Source: Acidimicrobiia bacterium
GTDB lineage: Bacteria > Actinomycetota > Acidimicrobiia > IMCC26256 > JAMXLJ01
Direction: 5' to 3'
NCBI GenBank assembly: GCA_024281095.1
Contig: JAMXLJ010000062.1
Coordinates: forward strand, 1-52,202
Length of the DNA stretch: 52,202 bases
Positions 1 through 8,470 of this stretch are shown piece by piece. The stretch's first letter is position 1; the number at the start of each line of letters is the position of its first letter. Below the pieces are notes generated by a model. That model was not told the origin of the DNA and searched no databases. It saw only the letters and a list, made by a program, of their open reading frames with translations. The position numbers and the translations under genes were made by a program.

Positions 1-63
1 TGGTGGAGGTCGGCACACATCCCCACCCATCATTGTCGCACCGGTGGGTACGGCAAGCGTTCT

Positions 64-102
64 GGCGTCACTTCACGCGCACTATTCGCGTCAAGTGACG
101 CC
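64..102. terminator. Hairpin downstream of small membrane protein gene
   Basis: A 10-bp perfect stem (GGCGTCACTT, 64-73, with AAGTGACGCC, 93-102) is followed inward by a C/C mismatch, a 5-bp stem (ACGCG/CGCGT) and a 7-nt loop. It lies about 22 nt after the stop of the reverse-strand gene ending at 125, so a terminator role is likely. No T-tract follows on either strand, so it could also be a dispersed palindrome. The rest of 1-124 shows no gene. Confidence 0.5.
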
Positions 103-124
103 GGAACTCCCGGGTCGGCCGGCC

Positions 125-358
125 TCAGTGCCCGAGGAGGTGGGCAAGAAGGGTTCCGATGTACACCGCGAACGGCGTGAGCACCAGAACCACGACGAGT
201 CGGGTGACCCGCCGGCGCCGAGGCGAGAGGTACGAGAATCCGCGCGCGAAACGCCGGGCACCTTCGACTTCACCCGCCGGGCTGTAGGGCGAATACTTCA
301 GCTCCCAGCCGGCGTCGTCGCGCACCTTCACGAGACGCCGGCGACCCTTTCGGCGCAT
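125..358 (-). CDS. Small basic protein with one C-terminal membrane segment
   Basis: This 77-residue protein has a very basic N-terminus, a Tyr/Pro-containing middle (YSPYSP, 22-27), an Arg-rich patch (RRRR, 47-50) and a hydrophobic stretch at about 51-74 that should span the membrane. No catalytic motif is visible and I do not recognise the family. The ATG at 358 has a purine-rich GGGCAGG upstream; a GTG at 373 would add five residues. A hairpin follows the stop. The function is unknown, and the gene is accepted on its ordered composition and plausible start. Confidence 0.55.
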   Translation of the reverse strand: MRRKGRRRLVKVRDDAGWELKYSPYSPAGEVEGARRFARGFSYLSPRRRRVTRLVVVLVLTPFAVYIGTLLAHLLGH

Positions 359-463
359 CGCGGGCCTGCCCACGATCGCACGTTACCGGGCAACCGCCGA
401 GGCGGCTCCGGTGAGGCAGACGAAGCGGCTGCCGGCTGTCTCTTCGACCGGGGTTCGGCGTCG

Positions 464-1207
464 TCAGGCGTCGTGTACCCGGAGCCGGACGCGCTTGTTG
501 CCCTTGCCCTTGCTCTCGGTCTTCACGACCTCGATTCGGCCGACCTCCGACGTGTCGCGCACGTGTGTTCCGCCGTCGGCCTGCTTGTCGAGACCGACGA
601 TGTCGACCACACGGATCTCCGTGACCGACTCGGGGATCAGGTTCACACGTGTCCGGATCAGGTCCTCGTCCTCGATCGCGACGCCACGCGGAAGGAACGA
701 CACGACGATCGGACGTGCCGCAGCCAGCTCCTCGTTCACGAGTCGCTCGACGTCGTGACCGAAGTTCTCGGGCAGGGGATCGAACTCGAAGTCCATGCGT
801 GCTTCGAGCGGCTCCATGTTTCCGCCGGTGACCGCCTTGCCCCACCGATGCCAGATCACACCGCACAGGACGTGCAACGCCGTGTGCGTCCGCATCAACG
901 CGTGGCGCCGCTCCCAGTCGACCTCACCGTGCACCGTCGCACCCACTTCGGGCAGTCGCCCATCCAAGGTGTGCCAGACGGTGTCACCGTCCTTGCGGAC
1001 GTCCACGACGTCGGCCTCGCCGAGCCGGCCGCGGTCGTGAGGCTGGCCGCCGCCCGTCGGATAGAAGGCGGTCCGGTCGAGTGCCACCGCGTCGTCGCGA
1101 GCGTCCACCACTTGCGCGTCGAACGCCGCGAGGTAGGCGTCCCGGAGATACATCAGATCGGTCTCCATGCAGGCATTGTGTCGTACGACCATCTCGGCGG
1201 TGGTCAT
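464..1207 (-). CDS. AlaX-type alanyl-tRNA editing protein
   Basis: This 247-residue protein resembles the free-standing editing domains (AlaX) that hydrolyse mischarged tRNA-Ala. The middle carries the zinc motif HTALH (His108, His112). The C-terminal part carries DGGTHV, with His215 at the position of the last zinc ligand. The residue that is usually Cys in the second half-motif is Asp211. The GKGNKR segment near the end is also typical. The ATG at 1207 overlaps the methyltransferase stop as ATGA, which suggests translational coupling. A second ATG at 1168 (METDLMYLRD) is the start most AlaX proteins would suggest. Confidence 0.85.
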   Translation of the reverse strand: MTTAEMVVRHNACMETDLMYLRDAYLAAFDAQVVDARDDAVALDRTAFYPTGGGQPHDRGRLGEADVVDVRKDGDTVWHTLDGRLPEVGATVHGEVDWERRHALMRTHTALHVLCGVIWHRWGKAVTGGNMEPLEARMDFEFDPLPENFGHDVERLVNEELAAARPIVVSFLPRGVAIEDEDLIRTRVNLIPESVTEIRVVDIVGLDKQADGGTHVRDTSEVGRIEVVKTESKGKGNKRVRLRVHDA

Positions 1208-1968
1208 CGATGCGACGCCTTGCGGCGCGACGCGATGGTGATGATCTCCGGGCTCGTGCGGGTGAGGGGTGCGCGGTTCCAGTCCCCGAACTGATCGTCG
1301 ATCGCGAAACCGGCTTCTGAGAGGAGTCCAGCCACGGCCTCCACTCCGAGGAAGCGCAGCGTGCTGTGACTGAGCCGCGGCGCCTCCCAGCTCGGGCTGC
1401 TGTAGGTCACGGTGAACGACACGGTTCGTCCGTCGAACTCGAGCGGTGTGTCGACCGCATGTGCCATGCGCACCTTCCACCCGTTCGCGTCCACGATCTC
1501 GACCGCTTCGTCAGGCGTCCAGTGTTCCCACGCCCGCGCCGTCGGGTTGCGGGTCTCGAACACGAACTGGCCGCAGTCGGTCAACGCCCGGTGGATCGCA
1601 GCCAACGCAGCGCGCAGTTCGTCGTCGTCGACCAGCACCTGAAATGCGTGACCCGTCATGACGACGAGATCGAACGCGTTGTGCCATGGCATCGAGGCGG
1701 CGTCGCCGAGTACCCATTCGATATCGCGTCGGACGCGTGCCTGCTCGAGCATCGAGCGTGCGGGGTCCAGCCCACAGAGTCGTCCTTGATGACCGCCCGC
1801 TCGGGCGAGACGCAGCAGTTCACCGGTTCCGCAACCCACATCGAGGACGCTGGCGGTCGCCATCACCAGCGGTAGGTAGAACCCGAAGTCGGGTCGGCCC
1901 GCGCACAAGCTGTCGTACAACGCTGCAAGGGCCGGGTCGGAGAATGCACGGTCGACCACGGTCGCCAT
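1204..1968 (-). CDS. Class I SAM-dependent methyltransferase
   Basis: This 254-residue protein has the Rossmann-type SAM-binding motif I, VLDVGCGTGE, at residues 41-50. An acidic strand end (GLDPARSM) follows, then a motif IV-like segment (DLVVMTGHAFQ). It belongs to the broad UbiE/Methyltransf_25 group; the substrate cannot be told. The stop overlaps the start of the AlaX gene, so the pair is probably one operon. The ATG at 1968 was chosen because the fold begins soon after it; an upstream ATG at 2025 would add 19 residues and run into the promoter of the divergent HNH gene. Confidence 0.85.
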   Translation of the reverse strand: MATVVDRAFSDPALAALYDSLCAGRPDFGFYLPLVMATASVLDVGCGTGELLRLARAGGHQGRLCGLDPARSMLEQARVRRDIEWVLGDAASMPWHNAFDLVVMTGHAFQVLVDDDELRAALAAIHRALTDCGQFVFETRNPTARAWEHWTPDEAVEIVDANGWKVRMAHAVDTPLEFDGRTVSFTVTYSSPSWEAPRLSHSTLRFLGVEAVAGLLSEAGFAIDDQFGDWNRAPLTRTSPEIITIASRRKASHR

Positions 1969-2001
1969 CGTGCCAGACGCCACGCCGGGCAATTCGCCAA
2001 C

Positions 2002-3225
2002 ATGACTGTCATACCCCCCGTTCATACTTGTGGTGTGAGCGGAGTGGCGGAGATCCGGGCCGAGTTGACGGCTCGCGTGTGCGCGCTCGAACCCAATGCG
2101 GTCCCACTTCCGGAGGTCGTCGCGTTGTGGGAGGACTACGACGCGATCGAACGGCAAGCGGCCGCCGCGAAGACGCTGTTGGCCCGCCGCGTCGAGGAGT
2201 CGCGTGTATGGCAGCGCGCCGGGCACCGCAGCGCCGCAGACTTCATCGCCTCGCGCGCGGGAAGCTCCGTCGGCGCGGCCCGGACACAACTCGAGACGTC
2301 GCAGAAGCTCGAGGAACTCCCGGCAATCGAACAGCAGCTGCGCGACGGCACTCTGTCGAGCACGCAAGCCGCGCTGGTGGTCGAGGGTTCGAGCGCCAAC
2401 CCCGACGCTACGCAGCGCCTCCTCGAGACGGCGGTGCGCGGCTCGCTCAAGGAGCTGCGCGACGAGGTGCTGCGGGTGCGGGTCGCCGCGGACGCGGATC
2501 GGGCGGCGACGGATCGCCGGATCCACTCGCGGCGGGGGTATCGCAGCTGGCTCGACGGGGAAGGTGCGTGGCACGCCGCCCTGTGCGGCACCGCGACCGC
2601 GGGCGCCCGCTTCGAGGCCCGCCTCCAGGCCCGCATCGACAAGGAGTTCGCCACGGCCCGCGCCGAAGGCCGCCACGAACCCCGTGAGGCCTACGCCTTC
2701 GACGCGGTCATGGCCCTCGCCGACCAGCCGGGCGAGGAATCCAACAAACCGAGCCCGCGGTTCACGACCGTCGTGCGGGTCGAGCTCGACGCGCTGCGCC
2801 GGGGCACGGTCGAAGAGGGCGATACCTGCGACATTCCCGGCCTGGGCCCGATCTCGGCGACCAGTGCCCGTGAGCTGCTGGGCGAGAGCATCCTGAAGCT
2901 CGTCGTCACGAAGGGGGTCGACGTGTTGAACGTCACCCATCTCGGCCGCGGCCCGAACGCGGCGCAGAAGATCGCGCTGTTGTGGTCGTCACCGATGTGC
3001 ACCGTCGCAGGCTGCGCACACGCGGCCCGCGAGGTCGACCACCGCGAGCCCTACGCGAAGAACCCGCAGACGAGGCTCGACAATCTCGATGCCCTGTGCA
3101 AGTACCACCACGATCTGAAGACCTACGACGGCTGGTCACTCGTCGAAGGCACCGGCAAACGCGAAATGGTCCCACCCGACGACCCGAGACACCCGAAGAA
3201 CAGACCGAAAGAAGATTCGCGCTGA
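2002..3225 (+). CDS. DUF222 / 13E12-type HNH endonuclease
   Basis: This 407-residue protein has an N-terminal helical DUF222 domain and a C-terminal HNH nuclease domain. The latter holds a Cys (CTVAGC), the metal and catalytic segment EVDHREP, an Asn (LDNLDALC) and the closing KYHHDLK. This is the architecture of the multicopy actinobacterial 13E12 repeat family; its cellular role is not settled. The ATG at 2002 is the longest start. A GTG at 2035, six bases after a -10-like CATACT (2023-2028), fits a leaderless transcript and would shorten the protein by 11 residues. The gene diverges from the methyltransferase/AlaX pair. Confidence 0.9.
   Translation: MTVIPPVHTCGVSGVAEIRAELTARVCALEPNAVPLPEVVALWEDYDAIERQAAAAKTLLARRVEESRVWQRAGHRSAADFIASRAGSSVGAARTQLETSQKLEELPAIEQQLRDGTLSSTQAALVVEGSSANPDATQRLLETAVRGSLKELRDEVLRVRVAADADRAATDRRIHSRRGYRSWLDGEGAWHAALCGTATAGARFEARLQARIDKEFATARAEGRHEPREAYAFDAVMALADQPGEESNKPSPRFTTVVRVELDALRRGTVEEGDTCDIPGLGPISATSARELLGESILKLVVTKGVDVLNVTHLGRGPNAAQKIALLWSSPMCTVAGCAHAAREVDHREPYAKNPQTRLDNLDALCKYHHDLKTYDGWSLVEGTGKREMVPPDDPRHPKNRPKEDSR
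2023..2028 (+). promoter_or_regulatory. -10-like element for the HNH gene
   Basis: CATACT lies six bases before an in-frame GTG (2035). That spacing would put the transcription start at or next to the GTG, giving a leaderless mRNA of the kind common in actinobacteria. No good -35 is seen. Confidence 0.4.
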
Positions 3226-3246
3226 CGGGCGCGGTGCAGCAGCGCG

Positions 3247-4116
3247 TCAGCGCACGTCTGCTCCGAGAACGGCTTGAAGTCGGGTCAACGTCGCAGATGG
3301 CGCGAACACGGCGCGGTCGCCGTTGGTGGCGGTGCGGCACCCGGACGTGTGGATCGCGACCACCAGGTGTGACTCGCCGGTGTACCGGAAGATCAGCGAG
3401 ATCGTTTCACCGAAGTCCGCCGGGCAGTTGACCGGCCGGGCCGGTTCCGGCCGCGCGCCGTTGAGCTCGCGCGCGGTCTCGGTGGGATCGAAGCTCGCGG
3501 AGCTCGCGAGGGAACCGCTGAGTTGGGGCTGGTTGAAGCCGTGGTACCGACAGGCCAGGAGTTCGCGGGGGTCGTCCGGAACCATTGCCCCTTGGGTTCC
3601 GTCACGTTGGTGCACTGCCACGGCGGCCGGTACCGACTCGGGGCATTGCATCGGCGCGGACGTCGTGACGGTCGAGTCGGGTGCCGGCTCGGGAACCGGT
3701 GTGACGATCACCGAGGTTCGCGCCGTGCCGTTGGTCCCGTAGATCGCGAGCACGGCCGCCGGGCCCGGCATCGCCCAGGGCGGAAGTGCCACGTGGTAGG
3801 TGAAGACGCCCCGCTCCGTCTGCGCGTCGACCGAGCCATAGTCGATCGTTCTCGTCCCCTGCTCGAAACGAATTCTGATGCTGTGCATCGGTGAGATCGT
3901 GCGAGGGACGTTCGTGTCGCGACAGTCGGTAGCGAAGCCCTGGCCGCGGATCGTGAATGTCCGCACCGCGCCGCCCACGGCGGACGGCGACGGCTCGATC
4001 CTCGGCCCGGCACACGACGCCGACGTGCCCGAGCCCGTGCATCCCCACGTGGCGCCGGCAATCGTCGCGAGCAGGAGCCAACGGCCCGCAGTCGTCACAC
4101 TCGCACCTCCACTCAT
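3247..4116 (-). CDS. Putative secreted lipoprotein
   Basis: This 289-residue protein starts with a signal peptide (hydrophobic core WLLLATIAGA) that ends in a lipobox-like TWG-Cys26, so it is probably anchored on the outer face of the membrane. The first half is beta-rich with a TIG-like pattern (FTIRGQGF, then YHVALPPWAMPGPA). A Thr/Pro-rich linker follows, then a second domain with several Cys residues (Cys of MQCPES, LLACRY, VNCPAD, TSGCRT) that may form disulfides. No enzyme motif is seen and the function is unknown. It converges on the HNH gene. Confidence 0.75.
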   Translation of the reverse strand: MSGGASVTTAGRWLLLATIAGATWGCTGSGTSASCAGPRIEPSPSAVGGAVRTFTIRGQGFATDCRDTNVPRTISPMHSIRIRFEQGTRTIDYGSVDAQTERGVFTYHVALPPWAMPGPAAVLAIYGTNGTARTSVIVTPVPEPAPDSTVTTSAPMQCPESVPAAVAVHQRDGTQGAMVPDDPRELLACRYHGFNQPQLSGSLASSASFDPTETARELNGARPEPARPVNCPADFGETISLIFRYTGESHLVVAIHTSGCRTATNGDRAVFAPSATLTRLQAVLGADVR

Positions 4117-4164
4117 CTTGGACGTCGCGCACGGTGCGTGCGGTTCCGGTGCGAAGCTGGCGGG

Positions 4165-4965
4165 ATGATTGCCGGACCCCCGCGCACGCCGGTCCAGCTG
4201 CCCCGCGCCGTCGCTCGCCTGGCCGGCCGCGTCCAGGTGCGCCCCGTGTGGCAGAACGAGCTCGGTGGGCTCACGTTCCAGATGGGAACGGGAACGTCGA
4301 GGGCGTTCGTGAAATGGGCGGCGACAGGGTCCGGCCTCGACCTCGCCGCAGAAGCGGCCCGCATGGCATGGGCGGGCGCGTTCACCGCGGTGCCTCGGGT
4401 CCTCGATCAGGGTGCTGACGACAGCGGCTCCTGGCTCATGACTTCAGGGCTGCCCGGCGAGAGTGCCGTGAGCGAGCGATGGTCCCGATCGCCGGAGGTC
4501 GCGGTCACCGCGATCGGCGAGGGCTTGCGTGCGCTGCACGACGCGCTGCCCGTCGACGGGTGCCCGTTCTCGTGGTCGCTCGCGGATCGGATCGAGGACG
4601 CGCGCCGACGCGCCGCCGCTGGATTGATCGATCCGGCGCGGTGGCACCCGGTGCATCGACCACTCGGGATCAAGACGGCAATCGAGCTCGCCGCCGATGC
4701 TCCGCCGGTCGACGCGCTCGTCGTGTGCCACGCCGACGCGTGCGCGCCGAACACGATCGTGTCGGCGAACGGTGCGTGCTGCGGTCACGTCGATCTCGGT
4801 CGCCTCGGCGTCGCCGACCGATGGGCCGACCTCGCGATCGCAACGTGGAGCACCGAATGGAACTACGGGCCCGGCTGGGAAGCGCCGCTCCTCGATGCAT
4901 ACCGCATCGAGCCCGACCGTGAACGTACGCGCTACTACCGTCTCCTATGGGATCTGGGCCCGTAG
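4165..4965 (+). CDS. Aminoglycoside 3'-phosphotransferase-like kinase
   Basis: This 266-residue protein matches the APH(3') group over its length. It has a probable ATP lysine in AFVKW (Lys50) and an acidic partner in LAAEAARM. The Brenner motif is CHADACAPN (His189, Asp191, Asn196), and HVDLGRLGVADRWADLA holds the metal-binding Asp210. NptII-type enzymes have HGD at the first site; here Gly is Ala190. Members phosphorylate a hydroxyl of aminoglycosides, but chromosomal actinobacterial homologues may act on other small molecules, so resistance is not established. The ATG at 4165 was chosen over an upstream GTG at 4138. Confidence 0.85.
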   Translation: MIAGPPRTPVQLPRAVARLAGRVQVRPVWQNELGGLTFQMGTGTSRAFVKWAATGSGLDLAAEAARMAWAGAFTAVPRVLDQGADDSGSWLMTSGLPGESAVSERWSRSPEVAVTAIGEGLRALHDALPVDGCPFSWSLADRIEDARRRAAAGLIDPARWHPVHRPLGIKTAIELAADAPPVDALVVCHADACAPNTIVSANGACCGHVDLGRLGVADRWADLAIATWSTEWNYGPGWEAPLLDAYRIEPDRERTRYYRLLWDLGP

Positions 4966-5064
4966 CGTCGGAGAAACGCTGAGGGAAGGGCACGCCGACG
5001 CCGCGCGCCGGTCCGCGCAGAATTGGAAAGATACGTCCCACAAGACTCGTCAGGGAGGGGTGTG

Positions 5065-5556
5065 ATGTCGAGCGCGCGCAAGGGTGAAGTTCGCGTCCAC
5101 GTCGACGCATCACCCGACGTGGTGTGGGCGCTGGTCGCCGATCTCGACCGGATGGGGGAGTGGAGTCCCGAGTGCTACCGGGTGGAATGGCTCGACGGCG
5201 CCGCGTCTCCCGCGACGCCGGGCGCGCGGTTCAAGGGCTGGAATCGCTACGGACTGCTGCGATGGTCGGTGACGTGCGAGGTGAAGACGGCCGAACCCGG
5301 TCGTACGTTGTCGTGGGCGACGCTCCAGCGCGGCCGTGAGATGACGCGCTGGCAATACGACTTCGCGCCGGCGGACGGCGGCACCGAGCTCACCGAGTCG
5401 TTCGACGTCAAATGGCTCTCGCCGGTCGCGCGTCTGGCCGAAGACTGGTTGATGCGCGACCGAGACCGGCGCCGCGCCGACGCGATGCGAGCCACGTTGG
5501 CGCGAATCAAGACGATCGCCGAGGGAACCGGATCAGCGCCGCCCGGGCACACGTAG
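5065..5556 (+). CDS. SRPBCC (polyketide cyclase/START-like) family protein
   Basis: This 163-residue protein has the typical SRPBCC opening (KGEVRVHVDASPDVVWALVA) and the alternating strands ending in a long C-terminal helix that build a hydrophobic ligand pocket. Such proteins bind lipids or aromatic ligands; the ligand is unknown here. A strong ribosome site, AGGGAGGGG (5052-5060), sits four bases before the ATG at 5065 and decides this start over longer readings. The gene converges on the GYD gene. Confidence 0.85.
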   Translation: MSSARKGEVRVHVDASPDVVWALVADLDRMGEWSPECYRVEWLDGAASPATPGARFKGWNRYGLLRWSVTCEVKTAEPGRTLSWATLQRGREMTRWQYDFAPADGGTELTESFDVKWLSPVARLAEDWLMRDRDRRRADAMRATLARIKTIAEGTGSAPPGHT

Positions 5557-5575
5557 CCCGCGGCGGGGTCGATGC

Positions 5576-5899
5576 TTACTGTCCGGGGCCGCGGTACGAC
5601 ACGTCACCGCTTGCGGCGCGGTCGATCTCCTCGGGCGTGAGGAGGACGACCGTGCGCACGCGAACGAGCCCAGTCGCCCCGACCGCGAGACCGAGCGATG
5701 CCGCGGCAACGTTGTCGGGCAACTCGCAGATGACGTACACATCGTCCTCACCGAAGGCGAAGTCGAACGACTCGATCTTCCCACCCAAACCGCTGACCGC
5801 GTCCGCAACGGCCTTCCGGCGTGCCGAGCCACCCCCGCCCTTGAGAACGCCTTGAATACCTTCAGCCGTGTACGACGCAATGACCATGTACCTCGGCAT
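5576..5899 (-). CDS. GYD domain protein
   Basis: This 107-residue protein has the GYD family pattern: an N-terminal beta strand (MPRYMVIASYTAEGI), an internal GKIESFDFAFGEDDVY segment and the closing VRVRTVVLLTPEEID. GYD proteins are small ferredoxin-like alpha/beta dimers with no settled function. A clear ribosome site, GGAGG, lies six bases upstream of the ATG at 5899 and fixes the start. It stands alone, convergent with the SRPBCC gene. Confidence 0.9.
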   Translation of the reverse strand: MPRYMVIASYTAEGIQGVLKGGGGSARRKAVADAVSGLGGKIESFDFAFGEDDVYVICELPDNVAAASLGLAVGATGLVRVRTVVLLTPEEIDRAASGDVSYRGPGQ

Positions 5900-6134
5900 C
5901 GTGGCCTCCTTCGTCGGCACCACCGGCAGTATTCCGCCTCCATCGCGGTGTGGCAACGGGCACGGATCGCGGCGACGGTTACGGCGGGCTCCACCCCCTT
6001 CCAACGCCCGGCGGGCCGGAACCCGGGGCCGCGTCATCCCGGCCGTCGATCGCGTCGAGCGCGGTCGCAGCAGTTTCGTTGCGGTGAGCGTCACTGACGT
6101 GCGCCCGTTGCACGCGTGGGGTAGGACTGCAGCG

Positions 6135-7766
6135 ATGGCAACGGGTCGGACGCGGCCGAAGCAGGCGACGAAGAGAGCGCCGTCGAAACGGCTGACGGAA
6201 TACGCGGCAAAGCGTGACTTCACCCGCACGCCCGAGCCGGCTGGTGGGGATGTCGCAACCGCCGACGGCGCCCGCCCGCGATTCGTCGTGCAACGTCATC
6301 GTGCGCGCCGGCTGCACTACGACTTCCGGCTGGAGATGGGCGGCGTGCTCGTGAGCTGGGCGATCCCGAAAGGTCCCTCGCTCGACCCCGCCGTCAAACG
6401 GTTGGCCGTGCACGTCGAGGATCATCCGATCGAGTACTTCGACTTCGAGGGCGTCATTCCCAAAGGCGAGTACGGCGGCGGCGACGTAATCGTGTGGGAC
6501 TGGGGCACGTATGAAGTGGTGCACCCCGACGACCCACTCCAAGGAGTCGCAGAGGGTGAGCTTCACCTCGAGCTCTTCGGGCAGAAGCTGCAGGGCCGCT
6601 TCATGCTGATCCGGCGCGGGAGTGACGCGTCGGGCAAGGAGCAGTGGCTGTTCTTCCACAAGAAGGACGAGCACGCCGTGCCGGGCTGGGACCCCGAGGA
6701 GCATCCGCGCTCCGTGCGAAGCGGCCGCACCAACGACGAGGTCGCCGCAAATCCCGATGCGTTGTGGCGAAGCGACGAACCCGTGTCGCGCGCAAGCATC
6801 GACTTCTCGGCGAGCCGCACCGACATCGCCGCGCTCGACGACCTCGGGTCACAGGGAGACTGGGAATTCGACGGCGTAACCCTTCGTCTGACGAACGTCG
6901 ACAAGGTGCTGTTCCCCGGGCGCACGAAACGCGAGAAGCCACTGACGAAGCGCGACCTCATTCGCTACTACGCCACCATGGCGCCGGTGATGCTGCCGTA
7001 CCTCGAGTCTCGGCCGGTCAACATGCACCGGTATCCGGAAGGGATCGACAAGCCCGGGTTCTGGCACAAGGAGGTGCCATCACACGCGCCCGAGTGGATC
7101 ACGCGCTGGCACAACGACGAGGCCGACCAGGGTGAGACCGAGTGGTACATCGTCGCCGATCGGCCCGCGACACTTGCATGGCTCGCCAACTTCGGTGCAG
7201 TCGAGTTGCACGCATGGACGTCGAAGATCCCGCATGTCCACTGCCCTACGTACGCGCTCATCGACGTCGATCCCGGTGAGAAGACGACATGGGAAGACAT
7301 CGTGACGCTGACCCGGCTGTATCGCGCGGCGCTGGATCACCTGCACATGTTCGGTGCGCCGAAGCTGAGCGGCCGCCGCGGCGTGCAGATCTGGGTGCCG
7401 ATCGAGATCGGGCCGACCTTCGACGAGACCCGCGCGTGGGTGGAGTCGATCTCCAAGGCGATCGGCAACACCGTGCCGGAGATGGTCAGTTGGAAATGGG
7501 AGAAGCGCTCCCGCGACGGCCTCGCCCGCCTCGACTACACGCAGAACGCGATCAACAAGACACTCGTCGCGCCGTACTCCGTGCGCGCCGCCCCGGGCGC
7601 CCCGGTCTCGATGCCGATCCGCTGGGAAGAGCTCGACGACCCGAAGTTGCGCAGCGACCGCTGGACGATCCGTGACGCCGGCCATCGTGTGATGGAGGTC
7701 GGTGACCTGTTCGCCGACGTGCTGACCCGGAAGCAGAAGCTCCGTCCACTCGGCGAACCCGGCTGA
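6135..7766 (+). CDS. LigD-like 3'-phosphoesterase + primase-polymerase protein, no ligase domain
   Basis: This 543-residue protein carries two of the three domains of DNA ligase D. Residues about 45-200 are the 3'-phosphoesterase (His55, His61, Asp63, Arg65 in HRARRLHYDFRL, then HVEDHPIEYFDFEG). Residues about 250-535 are the PolDom primase-polymerase, with the catalytic pair Asp377/Asp379 in IDVDPG, the SGRRGVQIWVPI segment and the closing NKTLVAPYSVR. No ATP-dependent ligase domain lies between or after them. The order is PE then POL, unlike the POL-PE-LIG of mycobacterial LigD. A role in end repair (NHEJ) is inferred; no Ku gene is in the window. The start is the ATG at 6135. Confidence 0.9.
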   Translation: MATGRTRPKQATKRAPSKRLTEYAAKRDFTRTPEPAGGDVATADGARPRFVVQRHRARRLHYDFRLEMGGVLVSWAIPKGPSLDPAVKRLAVHVEDHPIEYFDFEGVIPKGEYGGGDVIVWDWGTYEVVHPDDPLQGVAEGELHLELFGQKLQGRFMLIRRGSDASGKEQWLFFHKKDEHAVPGWDPEEHPRSVRSGRTNDEVAANPDALWRSDEPVSRASIDFSASRTDIAALDDLGSQGDWEFDGVTLRLTNVDKVLFPGRTKREKPLTKRDLIRYYATMAPVMLPYLESRPVNMHRYPEGIDKPGFWHKEVPSHAPEWITRWHNDEADQGETEWYIVADRPATLAWLANFGAVELHAWTSKIPHVHCPTYALIDVDPGEKTTWEDIVTLTRLYRAALDHLHMFGAPKLSGRRGVQIWVPIEIGPTFDETRAWVESISKAIGNTVPEMVSWKWEKRSRDGLARLDYTQNAINKTLVAPYSVRAAPGAPVSMPIRWEELDDPKLRSDRWTIRDAGHRVMEVGDLFADVLTRKQKLRPLGEPG

Positions 7767-7888
7767 GCGCCCGGCATTCCGCCAGAAGGGATCACGAGAA
7801 AGCGCGGCGGGGCACTTGCCGTGTACGTACACTCACGGCCGGGGAAGGACACCACCGAGGCCCCGATCGAGTCGAGGCAGGGAACGCC

Positions 7889-8128
7889 ATGGCACTTGTG
7901 CTCTACGCCGTCGGTACGTGTCTGGCAGGTCTCCTCGTCCCGCTGATCCGCGTGCACTCGCGCCAGGCGCGCGCCGACCGGGTCGCGTGGACGCAGTGGC
8001 AGGACGCCCCCGATCCCGTCACGCGGAAGGCGGCCGCTCGCGAGCTCACGATCACCGCGGTCGCCCGGTACGCGAAAACCGACGAGCTCTGCGACGAGTT
8101 GATCGAGGACCTGACGCGGTTCGGTTGA
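7889..8128 (+). CDS. Small membrane-anchored protein of unknown function
   Basis: This 79-residue protein has an N-terminal hydrophobic helix (about 2-21) followed by a charged, mostly helical cytoplasmic part ending in CDELIEDLTRFG. No known motif is seen. A purine-rich AGGCAGGGAA precedes the ATG. It is probably a single-gene unit between the LigD-like gene and a structured non-coding stretch. Coding-like composition and an ordered protein support it; the function is unknown. Confidence 0.6.
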   Translation: MALVLYAVGTCLAGLLVPLIRVHSRQARADRVAWTQWQDAPDPVTRKAAARELTITAVARYAKTDELCDELIEDLTRFG

Positions 8129-8470
8129 GCCCTCGCCCGAGTGAGACCGCGTGCATGCGGATCGGTCCGGTGGCGGCCGAGGCCCGGGGGAGCACCCGAG
8201 GCAGGCGGCTCTGGGGTTCCGGCCTGCCCCGGGTTTCGCTCCCCACGACACCCGCACCCACCGGGCAGGGCAGGAGGGGGTGCGGATGCCCACCTTGCCG
8301 AGCAATTGGCAACGTTTGCCTCTGCAGTGGACGGCTACAAGAACCGGCGTACGAACGCCAGGCAAATGAAACGCGAACAGCTCATCGGCGCGATGACGCA
8401 CTGTCGGCGCCGGAACACGACGCTCGCGCACGACGGCGAGGCCAGTGAAGCACCACTACCGTCGCCCAAC
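8129..8470. other. 342-bp intergenic stretch with nested hairpins and a lower-GC half
   Basis: This is the only gene-free stretch above 300 bases. The first half carries strong hairpins (annotated separately). The second half (about 8300-8420) has A/T-richer codons than the genes around it. It can be read in frame with the downstream GNAT gene but shows no domain there, so it may be leader RNA or a gene remnant. I find no tRNA or known riboswitch pattern. Confidence 0.45.
8187..8312. repeat. Cluster of three hairpins
   Basis: Hairpin one is a three-part stem: GGGGAGC (8187-8193)/GCTCCCC (8238-8244), ACCCG (8194-8198)/CGGGT (8230-8234) and GCAGGC (8201-8206)/GCCTGC (8222-8227). Hairpin two pairs CCGCACCC (8252-8259) with GGGTGCGG (8278-8285). 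Hairpin three pairs TTGCC (8295-8299) with GGCAA (8308-8312). No T-tract follows. They may be a structured RNA leader of the GNAT gene, a terminator for the upstream gene, or a palindromic repeat. Confidence 0.5.

Noticed and set aside
8181-8290. Possible c-di-AMP or other riboswitch
   Set aside because: A GGGGGAG segment resembles part of the ydaO type, but the other conserved blocks are missing and the downstream gene (GNAT) is not a usual target.
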